Positions 1-9,634 of a DNA stretch of 64,000 nucleotides are shown here, in pieces. Source of the DNA: Podospora comata (taxonomy: Eukaryota; Ascomycota; Sordariomycetes; Sordariales; Podosporaceae); NCBI GenBank assembly GCA_017354895.1, contig CP071495.1, positions 975,001 to 1,039,000 of the forward strand. Direction: 5' to 3'. The position numbers were made by a program, and so were the translations under genes. Numbering within the stretch: the first letter of the stretch is position 1; every line of letters starts with the position of its first letter. The notes beneath the pieces were generated by a model. It worked only from the letters and a program-made list of their open reading frames with translations. It ran no database searches and had not been told where the DNA came from.

Positions 1-689
1 GCTCAACAGCAGTAGCAAGATCGTTGCCAGTGCGGCGTGCCTGCCTCCGTCTTTTCATCTCGGCCTGAAGCTCCTTCCACGCCGCGACGCAGCGAGCGTG
101 CTTTTGTCTCTTAATCTCCGCCTCATTGCCGGCTGACGTTTCATTACTCGCAGAAGCTGAAGGGCAAGCTTCGCCGGCATTCTCCCCGCTTTCCGCATGG
201 TCCCAACGTGTGGGAAAGTTGGGCAGGGAGATGCTAGAGGGCAGGGTACTGCTGGGCAAGGCTATACGACAAGAGGTTAGTTGTAATCACAAAATTAACA
301 AGATAATGGAGGTGAATACCATTGCCGGGAGTCGCATTGCCCATGGCGGCTCGATGGGTCAGCTTGCGCTGCCTTCTGTGGTGAGGTTTCCACGGCTTTT
401 GGCGGACAGGGGATGGCATGGCTGTCGATGGCAAGCCTTGGGACTGCGACACCGAACTTTCGGTTGAGGGGAGGGTCGGAAACCGACAGACGCGCTCGGA
501 GCCTGTATCGAGCACGGCCTCTTCATCCTCTGACAGTACATTGGGGTGCTGGCCTGGTTCTCGCAAGTGTTTTGGATCGTCGTCCAGATCCATTGCGGCG
601 ATACTGTTGTCGAACGCCATCATACTCGCGACTTGCGCTTCATTTTTCCGCCGCTTTTCGCCGACTTGCTGCGAGTGAAAAGGTTCCAT
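1..689 (-). CDS. Hypothetical protein, 3' end outside window
   Basis: I do not recognise this protein. The first ATG in the open frame is at 689. A consensus intron at 262-319 (GTATTC donor, ACTAAC branch, TATAG acceptor) joins exon 320-689 (phase 1) to exon 1-261, which stays open to the window edge. The N-terminal half is acidic and Ser/Pro-rich. The C-terminal part is strongly basic and probably helical, with a segment beginning KRQKHARCVAAW near residue 180 followed by Arg/Lys runs. It has no signal peptide or membrane segment. It is the first of several short minus-strand two-exon genes in the first 10 kb. The agreement of branch site, acceptor and phase supports a real gene; the function is unknown. 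Confidence 0.5.
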
Positions 690-968
690 TGGGGTCGCAA
701 ACTCAACGCTTTGTCGGACAGATGCGGTAGGCAATGAAAAGTGGGTTGAGGCTGCGTTTCAGGCCAGATGTGATGAAGCTGGTTGAGTGGAAGAAAGACG
801 ATGTAGGGGAAAGGCGAGGTCGCGTTGGAAGTTAAGGGGAATGTGAGAAAACTAGGTCGGCTGATCAAAGTTTGATGCAGCTGATGATGGGCGGCAACCT
901 ACATCCCTCTGTGCAAGACCCAAAGAATGGGATGACTCGTTTGCCCATTTATCTGCGCCGTTGAAAGT

Positions 969-1482
969 CTATAGAGAGACGTCTTCCAAAAATGCCCCAA
1001 CATCGACATCATCACCCACGGGCTGCCTACTCCGGCGAACAAATGGTGAACTCCCTGGCGAGCCATAGACACCGACAAAGCGACACCCATCGTTCAAATC
1101 CCCAGTACCCACTAGTCCGCATCTTCCCACTGCTTCAAACTCTTCCTTCGACGCATCAGGCGAATTCAGGTACTCCCCATTCTCGTCATGTGTAACTGGA
1201 ACGACTATTCGCTGTTTTCTCTAACTGTAGGTGCATATCTGAGGGTGCTTTCTTACCATTCCTGGCTAGAACATGCTGCACGGTGGGGCACAACAACGAC
1301 TTTTGGTGGGTGTTCAGAGACGGCTTGGCAATACGATGGGTCAGTGAAACAGTGGTGGCTGCTTCGCTCTGGTTCTGTGCATTGTGGTCGACGTTCTGCT
1401 GGCGCTCATGACAGTCCATGGTTTCTTTTGAATGACTCTGAGAGGGTTGGAGTTGTGAAGAGAGCTGGATGCAGGGATACAT
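969..1482 (-). CDS. Hypothetical protein, two exons, about 150 aa
   Basis: Unrecognised small protein. The ATG is at 1482, exon 1 is 1257-1482, the intron is 1196-1256 (GTAAGA donor, TTCCAG acceptor) and exon 2 is 969-1195. The phase-1 junction leaves one continuous frame ending in TAG at 969-971. The N-terminal half is polar, rich in Gln, Ser, His and Asn. The second exon is acidic and Gly-rich and ends EDVSL. No targeting signal is visible. It lies between two other short minus-strand genes of similar build, with no sign of operon-like spacing. The function is unknown, and the exon model rests only on splice consensus and phase. Confidence 0.45.
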
Positions 1483-1714
1483 TTCCACCAGATCAAGGCG
1501 GCGGCCTAACGATCAAAAATGCCCGCCATTGTATTGTCATGACCCTGCCGGCCAATAGGTATCCATCGCAGTGGCGGTCACCTATACCGATTTTGCACTT
1601 CTAGAAGTATGAGCTATGGGGAGAGATGGTCAGGTCTCACAAAAGCCTATGCAACCACCGACCATTCCCAGCCCGTCCATCCTTCGCTCGGTACTCTCCA
1701 TCTAATTCCATGTT

Positions 1715-2295
1715 TCACATGATTAGATATTCATTCCCTTGATCTTGAATCTCTGTCGTCGGCTTGCGCGCCTGAGCCTCGGCCTCCCGAGCCTTCCTTC
1801 GTTTCAAAATCTCTTCATTGATATTCTTCGCGCTCTCGTTGCGCCGAGCCTGCCTTATGCGATTAATTCTTGCATCCAATCAAGCCCAAGGATCACGACC
1901 TGCCACTCGGTAGGCTGGCACCTCGGGAGCTAGAGAACGATGTGTTGTTAGCTTTTTTTTCTCAACTCTAATTCTGGGACAAGGGCGTGATGGGACGGGG
2001 AGCTGGTAAACAAGGTGAGCGAGTCTAGGTGCTTACCATCGTGGAGTGGAGCAACAGCAGAAGCAGTGTGATACTGGTGCTTATGCTTTCTTTTGCCATC
2101 GAGCCTCGCCTGCAGGTCTTGTGTAGTCCTGGTTGATGCGTTCCGTCTGCCACGCTGATATCGGTTGGTTCACTTGCTGCGTTGCTTCAGATGGACCATC
2201 ATCTTCCGGTCGATTCCAAGATCACCAGGTGCTTCGTGACCTGGTCGGTGTTTGGGACACCCATTCAAGGGAAATTTGAGGTTATCGGAAGGCAT
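1715..2295 (-). pseudogene. Decayed small two-exon gene
   Basis: A minus-strand gene model starts at ATG 2295. It has a good intron at 1930-2036 (GTAAGC donor, AGCTAAC branch, TCTAG acceptor) and runs in one frame to a TGA at 1715-1717. The frame is interrupted by two in-frame TGA codons, one in each exon, where an Arg codon CGA would fit the basic context. That is compatible with C-to-T change such as RIP. The encoded sequence is basic with a probable helical C-terminus (RINRIRQARRNESAK and following Lys/Arg/Glu-rich residues), like the gene at 1-689. I read it as a recently inactivated member of the local set of small genes; an unseen alternative splice form is possible. Confidence 0.4.
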
Positions 2296-2538
2296 ATAGA
2301 GCTATACAGAAGGTCAAAGAAAACGCAGTGAGCAGGCAAAAGGCACCTAAGGTATCCAGGCAGCATAAATGCAAAACAAGTTGTGGATTGATATATAAAT
2401 GAACAAAAGACATCAATAACAACGCAACGCAATCCGTCATCTCGACGTGGTACTTGTCTGGTCCAGCCAGGCCTACTCCTTCATGAATTCCACCCTTTCA
2501 CACCTCCTCTCAAGTGTTGAAATGATTCCCCCATCCCT

Positions 2539-2916
2539 TCACCTCCCACCTCGAACAAGATTCAGCTCCTCCATCCCAGAGACGACCCCCCAAACTTTAT
2601 CATCTCTGACGTTCATCTCTCCACACGCAACCAAAGCGCCCGTGACTTGATTGGCCGCCTTCTTACTCCGGGTCTGGATCTTCTTTGCTCGTCGTGGTCG
2701 AAACTTGAACAAGCAGCGGTGACGTAACACTCTCTTGGAGACTAGAGGTGAAGGTTGGTCTGTTAGCTTCAATATCAACTGAATCTCTACCCAACTGAGC
2801 TCTTGAAAGCTCAAGCACACGAGGCTGGAAGTAGACAGTAAACGGAAGAACAAACCTCTGAACAGCGCTCGGCGTGAACTTTTAGTCTTGGTTGTCTTCA
2901 TGGCTTCTTCCCTCAT
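2539..2916 (-). CDS. Small basic hypothetical protein
   Basis: Open frame with ATGs at 2916 and 2901 and a stop at 2539. A plausible intron at 2742-2855 (GTTTGT donor, AGCTAAC branch, CTCTAG acceptor) is an exact multiple of three, so the frame is open whether or not it is spliced. The spliced product would be about 82-87 aa and very basic, with a cluster KFRPRRAKKIQTRSKKAAN in the second exon that could bind nucleic acid (inference). Without splicing the extra segment is hydrophobic. I recognise no family. Neighbouring genes on the same strand have similar size and intron placement. Confidence 0.35.
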   Translation of the reverse strand: MREEAMKTTKTKSSRRALFRGLFFRLLSTSSLVCLSFQELSWVEIQLILKLTDQPSPLVSKRVLRHRCLFKFRPRRAKKIQTRSKKAANQVTGALVACGEMNVRDDKVWGVVSGMEELNLVRGGR

Positions 2917-2995
2917 GCCAGTGGCCTCTTCGCTTAGTTTGCTCGATCCTCTGCCCCTGATGATGTCAAGGTTGGGGCTGACGAGATGGAAATAA

Positions 2996-3096
2996 AATGG
3001 CTCCAAAAATGGATCCAAAGATGGATGTAAAAATAGGTCCAAAATGGGTGTAGCAATCGCTGTAGGGATGGATCCAAGAATGGATGTAAGAATCGT
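2996..3096. repeat. 12-bp minisatellite, about eight degenerate units
   Basis: The + strand shows repeated variants of ATGGATCCAAAG and ATGGATGTAAAA at 12-nt spacing, with the middle units most diverged. Because 12 is a multiple of three, it reads as a four-residue repeat in any open frame (variants of GSIF/GAIL on the minus strand). It lies just upstream of the small gene ending at 2539. Confidence 0.6.
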
Positions 3097-3526
3097 TTCG
3101 AGATGGAAGGATATTCCGGCGGTTTGGTATTTGGTGAGAAGATGAAGAGTGGGACATAAAATTTCTGGGGTGCAGAGAGTTTAAGACGTCGAACCTTCTC
3201 AGGGCGCACCACGTCCAGGCTGCTGGCTGTATCTCGTCCGCTCCATCTTGTTTTACAAATCTTGTTTAAGGTATGGAAGGCAAGCGCAGTTTGTAGCTCT
3301 GCTAGTTCAGGAAAATGCAGTTAAGAGAGTACGTAGTTCAAACCCATCCTTGATTCGACACCAGACCCCCGGCACTCGCCCATCATTGACTTGACAACTC
3401 AATCACTCTCGCCACAGACATCCAAACTATTGAGTCTCTCCCACCTGATATTATGCTCCCTTTTCCCTTACATAACTTCCAAGCTGCAAATCACTTCCTC
3501 CATTGCCTGCCGTGCCAATCCTCCTC

Positions 3527-4080
3527 TCACTCTTTAAAATAAGGCCACGCACTCCTCTTGAGCATACGCTCTACCATCGCCTTCTCAGCAGCGCGCTCCA
3601 TCTCCGCCATCTCGCGTATCTTCTTGAGATATGACGGGGAATGAGCATGTACAGGAACTAGAGAAATCTCTCATGTTAGCAATGCCAGAACGATGGCCAG
3701 ATGTGAATGGACCGGCTACTGGTAGGGGATTACACATCTCTGCGGGGAAGCGGTCCGCGTCTCACAAACCCATCACCGAACTTGTCAGGTATCCAGATGT
3801 CCACCCCGGTGGTGGAAGTGGTGGTCTCGTCCCCAGCTTCCTCGTCGTACTGGTCCTTTTGGGGTTTTGTCCCTGCCTCGACTTGGACGTTCAAGGACCC
3901 CGTCACGCTGCTTTCCTTGGCCGTGGAAGGAAGTCGTTCTGGCCTCCGTGGTAGACCGCTGGCAGGAGGAGTTCTGGTTGGTTTCGTGCCTGTCCATCTT
4001 GTCAAGTGGTTGGTACGTGGGAGCCGTCGTTGGCTGTACTGCACCTTGACTGACTGACGATCCCTTCGGTTGTTTGCCAT
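3527..4080 (-). CDS. Hypothetical protein, two exons, about 144 aa
   Basis: The ATG is at 4080. The preferred model is exon 3777-4080, intron 3658-3776 (GTGATG donor, GCTAACATG branch, TTTCTCTAG acceptor) and exon 3527-3657; phases agree and the frame closes at 3527. Without splicing the first exon stops shortly after, at 3730. The N-terminus is basic (MANNRRDRQS), the middle is Thr/Glu-rich with VDIWIPDKF, and the C-terminus is a charged probable helix (KKIREMAEMERAAEKAMVER). It has no signal peptide and no recognisable domain. The build (polar N-terminus, one intron of 107-119 nt, basic helical tail) resembles its neighbours, so a common origin is possible but not shown. Confidence 0.5.
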
Positions 4081-4601
4081 GCCGTGGTTGATGACAACTT
4101 GTTCGAAAAGTAAAGGAAAAAGGAGGATGAAAGAAAAGAAGGCAGGAAATTACCTGGCCTGGCCTGCATCAGGGTGATATATTCACTTGCTGCTAGAGAG
4201 CAAGCACCACCAGGTGCCGCATTCTTAAAGTAGTGATCGGGTTGCTCTTGGTGTATATGTCTTATTTAATACTGCCATTCACTCATGTCAGCCGGAGATC
4301 TCCGATCCGGGCTATCAGCCACTGCTTGACACCTCACTCTACACAGAATCAGTGAATGAAAGTGGGTGAGGCGGGAGGACGGAAGATATCAAGATGGTTG
4401 ACCATCCCACCTGCTAACTCACGTTGCTGCTCAGGTCTTAATATATAGGTTGGATGACCAGTAAATGGACCACATGTGGATCTGGTCCACCACCACCACA
4501 CCAGCCACACAACCTTGTTGAGATTACCCCTGAATGCTCACACTGGCCACAACAAGACCAATATTGGGTCAATTTCTATGGTAGTTATACCAAAATGTAG
4601 C
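4081..4601. other. Intergenic, no gene seen
   Basis: About 520 nt without a convincing open frame on either strand. It contains short CCACCA-rich stretches near 4490-4515 and presumably the promoter of the gene starting at 4080. Confidence 0.5.
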
Positions 4602-5046
4602 TCATTCACTGTCGGGGTCAGAAATTGCATCTGATTCTCGCTTGCGCCTGGTTTGAACCCGATGACGTGCGCTGCGCCGCACAGGGTGGGCTGGCTCTGG
4701 CTGCTCCACATCCTCCTTGGCTACCACTTCTTCCTCCACCACCTCTTCCTCCACCACCCTCCCTTCAATGCGGGCCTCTTCCAGTTCACAGAGCCTCACA
4801 AACTTGGAATTCGAGTCTTCTCTATTCAACTTGCGCCTTTTTCTTGCTTCCTGGGCCTTTTGGGCGTTCTGTTGTGCCTTGCCGCATCAGCTTTGTGGAT
4901 GGATGCCTCCGATCTCAGTGTGAGTATAGTAGTGGTGAGAGTCCTTGCCGCAAGCCGTTTTCCGGCTGGTGTATGGTTCTTGAGTAGGTCCCTGACCTTC
5001 TTGGCCACCTGGGAATCCCCCACGGTAGAGTGCGGGGCGGCATTCT
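4602..5046 (-). pseudogene. Remnant resembling the C-terminus of a pogo-type DNA transposase
   Basis: Two overlapping minus-strand frames, one from about 5046 to 4826 and one from about 4850 to 4602, read as one protein tail with a frame change near 4850. The first contains KKVRDLLKNHTPAGKRL and RSEASIHKAD. The second contains QEARKRRKLNREDSNSKFV followed by an acidic Glu/Val repeat and a basic tail. A TPxxxR segment, then a coiled stretch, then KKRRK..DPN-like residues is the order I know from the C-termini of fungal pogo/Fot-like Tc1-mariner transposases. No catalytic DDE part or terminal repeats were seen. A decayed host gene of the local small-gene set is the alternative. Confidence 0.35.
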
Positions 5047-5182
5047 AGACATCAACTAATCTACCAGTACAAATGACCGGTCTGTTCCCGTTGGTTCTTC
5101 CTCCCAGATCTGCATTCTTCATCTCTCGGAACTACAGTCCTCCCAACCCAACCTAAATCCAAGTTCAACACACCCAAGATTC

Positions 5183-5656
5183 ATGTACGGCTCCTCATTC
5201 TTGGTAATGGGAAGGGAGGAGCAAGGTGCTGATAACGTGCAGATCATGTCTTCCGGCCCCGTCCAAGTCCCTGTCGATGCTTGTGATTTCAAAACGGGGT
5301 ATCGGTCTGATGGAACCTCCTACCGGCACAAGAGCGCGGACTGCGGGCAAGCTACCTGCAAATATTCCAGCAGCTATGTCCCACCCCAGTAGGGTGACAA
5401 GTCTTGTGAACTGCAGGCCCTGAGCCAGTCGTTGGGAAGTGAGGCGAGCAAACAGGACTTAGGCGGCAACGGCAGTTGTATCATCGGTTCATGTATATTT
5501 AGATGGAAGGACTGGTCTTCGCAGATGGCTCAGGCCATCACGGGCACGGACTACGTTAAAGAAAATAAATACGCGTGGGAGAAACCGGACTGTACAAGAG
5601 AGAGGGTCCCCTCATCAAGGACCTCGAGGCCACTGAAGATTATTGCATTGAATTGA
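5183..5656 (+). pseudogene. Cysteine-rich interrupted reading frame, unrecognised
   Basis: Two + strand segments, 5183-5392 and 5394-5656, lie in the same frame and together read as about 150 residues. Seven or more cysteines are spread evenly (CDFKTG, SADCGQATC, GDKSCEL, NGSCIIGSCIFRW), suggesting an extracellular protein. No start with a signal peptide was found, and the frame is interrupted. I cannot name the family. It ends against the 3' end of the convergent kinase-like gene, so it may be a relic. Confidence 0.25.
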
Positions 5657-5657
5657 A

Positions 5658-6508
5658 CTACTGTTCCAAGCCCTGATCTCCAGCCCTTATCACAAAACCT
5701 GCTCCCGTGATAAGGTCCCGTAGTTTAGACAAGTTAGAATAGTCATTATTCTTCTCAGCAGACCGGGATGTCGGAGACCAGCCTGGAGTGTATGTCTTGG
5801 GACCCAACGCAGCACCTTGTTTTTCGCAGGAGTCGAAATCAATAATCACGACGTTATCGTCGTTATCAAACATGATGTTGCTTGGGTTCAGGTCATTGTG
5901 GATCAAGCCCAAAGAATGAAGATGGAGAAGCCCGTCTTCAATCGCTCGCAGACAACGCTCCCCATCCAGCAGCCTAGGGACCTGGAGCCTTTGAGAAAGA
6001 GTCATCGCGTACCTCCGAAAGACAAGACCTTTGATTCTGTTGTCCTCGACGACTGAGCCAAGATATGTAGCGATATTGGGATGTGGTCGCTGCATGAGGA
6101 TCTCGCAAACTTTGGCTTCCTTCAGAAGCTCTCTTCCAGGATTAAGAGATGCCTCAGTATCCCCGTACTGAATAAGACTTGGTCTCTTGTAGAAATGCTC
6201 GGCAGTCAGGGGCTCGGATATGATAGTTATGCCCGGTTCGAATGGTGGCCAAATATTATCAGTTGGGATGGCAGTCATGCTAATTTTGTCGAGGTCGATC
6301 GTAGCTATGGACGGAAGTCGCGTGGGGATTCTCGCAGAGAAATATTGGCCAACCTGCTTGATGATCAACTTGGTCGAGTGGAAGACCCAGTCGTCAGCCT
6401 CCTCCACGAAGACCTCGTTGGACTCGACGACTTCAAAGCTCTGAGCTGCGAAGTGATTTCAGCGCCTTTCTCTTAAGTATGAGCCACGACATTGTTACCG
6501 GACGACAT
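5658..6508 (-). CDS. Protein kinase-like protein, 265 aa
   Basis: This resembles the short serine/threonine-kinase-like proteins common in Pezizomycotina. The visible core has a putative lysine in FYKRPS near residue 90, a helix-C segment LKEAKVCEIL, the catalytic loop HNDLNPSNIMF at about 186-196 in place of HRDLKPxN, and DFD at about 206-208 in place of DFG. The glycine-rich loop is not recognisable. The catalytic and metal-binding aspartates are kept, but Arg, Lys and Gly of the canonical motifs are changed, so activity is uncertain. There is no in-frame ATG in the long exon. A 53-nt intron at 6446-6498 joins it in phase to ATG-containing exon 6499-6508 (MSSAQS...). Substrate and pathway are unknown. 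Confidence 0.7.
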
Positions 6509-6797
6509 CTAGTGGGAGTTTTGCTTCAAGAACGGGTGTTGGGCATAGGTTGTTTGGATTTCTGTTGGGCAAACAAAGCTCCCGCTCAGTACCTAGGGGT
6601 GGTTTTTGTCACGTGATTATATGCGCTAGTCCACATTGAGGATTAAGTCACTAGTCCCACCTCGGCCTTACTTATGGACCGGTCTTGATGTCTCAGTTGA
6701 CGGGCGTCTTGAAGGCTGATAGAAAACAGATCATCAAGGATTTTCAACTTGTCACCATTATCACTAACGTACTTGCATAGCGGATGACGCAACACCT

Positions 6798-7229
6798 TTA
6801 CCACCACTTTTTTCCATCAATCAAAATGCAATCGGCGTCAAAAGAAGCAATTAGGTTGGGATTTAGTTTTTTCAGGTTGGAAATGACGTCGATGTGGGGA
6901 AGGTACTTAGGGAGTTGAATGATGGGTTGAAGTGTGTAAGGGATATGGTTAATACTGTTAGTTTTGACCAGAGGGCTTCCCAAGCGGATAAATTTCTTTT
7001 CTGACACGATGTCAGAGGCGATGTCACTAGCCCACAAACAATCCAGAAACGTATTGGCAGCGGCGCGGAGCTTGTCCATATCCAAGTAGCGTGGAAAACC
7101 AGGCGAGAAATCGGGCGAGAAACCCGGATGAACGAATTCGAAGCGGCGCCTTTGGAGGTGTCCAGCCCCACTTCGGAGACCATTCCACGTCGCTATCTTG
7201 GACTTCTTCGTCCCTGGCTCCACCGGCAT
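6798..7229 (-). CDS. Hypothetical protein
   Basis: Open minus-strand frame; the first ATG (MPVEPGTKK) is at 7229 and the stop at 6798, giving 143 aa. The middle contains an FSPDFSPGFPRYLDMDKLR segment and the rest has the even composition of a folded cytosolic protein, ending IDGKKWW. Another minus-strand frame with an ATG at 7350 overlaps the N-terminal part, and splicing from it into this frame cannot be excluded. I recognise no family, signal peptide or membrane segment. The region just upstream (7380-7800) has no gene. Confidence 0.35.
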   Translation of the reverse strand: MPVEPGTKKSKIATWNGLRSGAGHLQRRRFEFVHPGFSPDFSPGFPRYLDMDKLRAAANTFLDCLWASDIASDIVSEKKFIRLGSPLVKTNSINHIPYTLQPIIQLPKYLPHIDVISNLKKLNPNLIASFDADCILIDGKKWW

Positions 7230-7350
7230 CCTTGCCACCGAGCCCACTCTGGCTCGCGAACGCCAGCCGGCGAGGCTGCAAAACGACGATTGTGGTGGGA
7301 GCCGCAGAGGTGAGACTTGGCAGATGGACGAATCCCCAATGCTCCCCCAT

Positions 7351-8103
7351 TTTTGTAGCTAGGGTTTTAATTTAAGAAGAGAAACCGGAAGTGGCTCCAA
7401 GTTCAACAGGATCCCGAGGATAGTTGACCAGGCTGCGGTACAAGCCGGAATCTGGTTCCGGTGCTGCATGGCGCATTCACACTGATCAGAGCGGTGAGCC
7501 GTCAATGAATAGAACAAGGCGCGGAAGCCATCAAAGCCTTGCCCAATTCGACGACGGATGCTGGAGGCAATCGTGAAATTACGCGTCGTCTAGCAAAGCG
7601 GAACGTACCCAAGGAGCCTCTAATAGGCTTACTACACATCCTCGAATAATCATAGAAGACATTATCCTAGACCAAGCTGAGGTATATCCGACTTTTCAAA
7701 TTACTTTCTAGCGAGGTCGTAGCCATACACCTGTTACCTAGCGCTAAGCCTTCCCATTGGTCTGATCAAACCACCGCCTAAAACTCGCCTTTAACCCAAG
7801 AGGAACTCACCCCGCTCCGGCGTATCTTCCGTCAAGTGAATCAGAACTCATATCAACGTGTTCAACTGGTGTGAAAACGACGAAGGAAACCTGGAACGTG
7901 CCATGCCGCTGCCAGATAAAACTCCGGCAGGAGTAAAGAGGAGGCAACCTCACCTTGACTTAGCCCCACCTTTTCGCACATTGCAACCTGGTTGTTGTCT
8001 GCAGCGCCATCACTTTCAACAGCATCGAATTTCCGCTTGCGCATCTGTAGTCGAGTAGTTATATAATCTGGCCCAGTTAGCGTCTAGCCTGTTTCAAGTT
8101 GCC
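7351..8103. other. Mostly non-coding; possible short exon at 7862-8044 on minus strand
   Basis: No long frame. A minus-strand ATG at 8044 opens 60 codons (MRKRKFDAVESDG...) with a possible GTGAGG donor near 7950, so it could be the first exon of a small gene, but I cannot find its continuation. The rest shows nothing I can interpret. Confidence 0.3.
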
Positions 8104-8560
8104 TTATTCAATACCTTCCATAAATTTATCGTATAACCCGTCGTCATCGGGATCGTTAACTATAGCATTAACGGCTTTATCGATATCGGGGCGATAGAGA
8201 AGGCGGGAAAGCTCACAGTAATAAAAGAATCCCGGACCACATATTCGAAGAAGATTAAACTCTATATCCCCCATCTTTATAATTTTTTTAATCGAATAAA
8301 ATAAGCTTAAAAACTTTAGCGTATTATAGTCCTAGGCTCGTAATTACTTATATTCAGGCCCTCCACGACTTTTCTTTTTAAAAATAAAACGAATTAAGTA
8401 CTTTCCCCCCGTTACCCATTAATTAAGAAGGGCCTTTCTAACCTATTACTATCGCAGTAAATTCGTAATAGCTTATAACGATTTCTATACGCTAACTTAG
8501 GCTTTTAGTAACAAGAGTTTCTACGAAATCCTATCGAAAGTGCCATCTAGGACATCAACA
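8050..8560. repeat. AT-rich island, RIP-like
   Basis: Composition shifts sharply to AT-rich, with many TA dinucleotides and runs such as TTTTTTTAATCG, unlike the flanks. In ascomycetes this is typical of a repeat mutated by RIP. No terminal repeats or recognisable transposase were found, so the parent element is unknown. Confidence 0.5.
8104..8274 (-). CDS. 56-aa open frame inside AT-rich island
   Basis: The ATG at 8274 opens 56 codons without a stop inside a very AT-rich region, ending TAA at 8104. The peptide has normal-looking composition (GPGFFYYCELSRLL, then an acidic NDPDDDG segment), which is unexpected in sequence this AT-rich. I do not recognise it. It may be the last exon of a larger gene or element whose other parts are too mutated to see. 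Confidence 0.25.
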   Translation of the reverse strand: MGDIEFNLLRICGPGFFYYCELSRLLYRPDIDKAVNAIVNDPDDDGLYDKFMEGIE

Positions 8561-8657
8561 TCCCAGAGTTCTGCCCCAATTTTATCCAAGTCGCGCTCAA
8601 TCCTCTCTAGCAAGCTGGCGGACATATGCGGCAGAGTCCCAAGGCAGTTAAATGAGC

Positions 8658-8853
8658 GAAATCGAGGTTGTTAATAGAGTAGGCAGGATTTCGAAGTCAC
8701 TAGCGGGGTAGGCGATATTTGAGGTTACGAGCGAAGTAAAAGAGATTCGAAGCCACAAACGTGTAAACGAGATTTGAGGTCGCCCTGGCAGGATAGCGAG
8801 ATTCGAAGTTAGAAGCGGGGGTAGGCAGGATTCAAAAGTAGGGTGGACGAGAT
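8658..8853. repeat. ~30-bp tandem repeat, about seven diverged units
   Basis: Units of about 28-31 nt share the core GATTCGAAGT followed by AGCGGGGTAGGC or close variants (for example at 8689, 8743, 8800 and 8829). All units lie in the same orientation and form a head-to-tail minisatellite at the edge of the AT-rich island. Confidence 0.6.
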
Positions 8854-9634
8854 TAAATGCGACAATTAGTAAGGTAAGGAAAATTCTCGCTTACCACGGC
8901 GGTGACACTTTTCCCGGTTTAATGCAGAGCCCTTCCATTCAGGCAGCAGGATGTGGGCAGCTTTTTCAATTGGCTGATATGGGCTGTATGCGAGGCAGCC
9001 GGCTGCGAGAAGAGGGCTGCAGATTTGATGGCTGTTGATGCAATAATAAATCTGTATTGGGCGGCCTGCCAGTAGTACAACCCAGGCACCACCACACATC
9101 CCCCGAGTCACTGACAAGACCAGCAGCTCTGTGCCAGACCTCTTGTAGGGAAGCACCCCACACATGCCCAACATGAACTTGCTTTGGTCTACTTATCCCA
9201 TTCAATTCCGCAGGCCAGCCACATGCGTGTAAGTTCCCACTGCATCTAAGCAGCCCCCTGAACGAATTGAAGACTCACCGATCATTTCACCCAGCACCAG
9301 AACCGTCAGCGATGAAGGGAAGGACATGGATCATGGAGTCTGGTCATCAAGCCACGTCTTGCCAGCTCACGATTCACCGCTCGGATCTTGACATTCAGTC
9401 TGTGCGAAACTGAAGAAACCAGGCGTGCCAAGTCATTTGCCGGTTCAAAAGAAATGAAAGAACAGAGATAAGTGGGAAGCCAATGTTCATGGAACAATGT
9501 TCGAGGTGAACTAGTAACAATCGAAAGAAGACAAAGAGCGTCACAGTTCCTCACAAGACCATTGATACTGGAATCGAATGCTGTATTACCCCTGTGCCTT
9601 TGATTTAGACTCGATCAAGCTCCCAGCTTCCATT
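8854..9634. other. No gene seen
   Basis: Short overlapping frames on both strands only, with none combining an ATG, sensible composition and splice support. Confidence 0.4.

Noticed and set aside
8641-8870. CRISPR-like regular repeats
   Set aside because: Units are contiguous and diverged, without unique spacers, in a eukaryotic context; it is a minisatellite.
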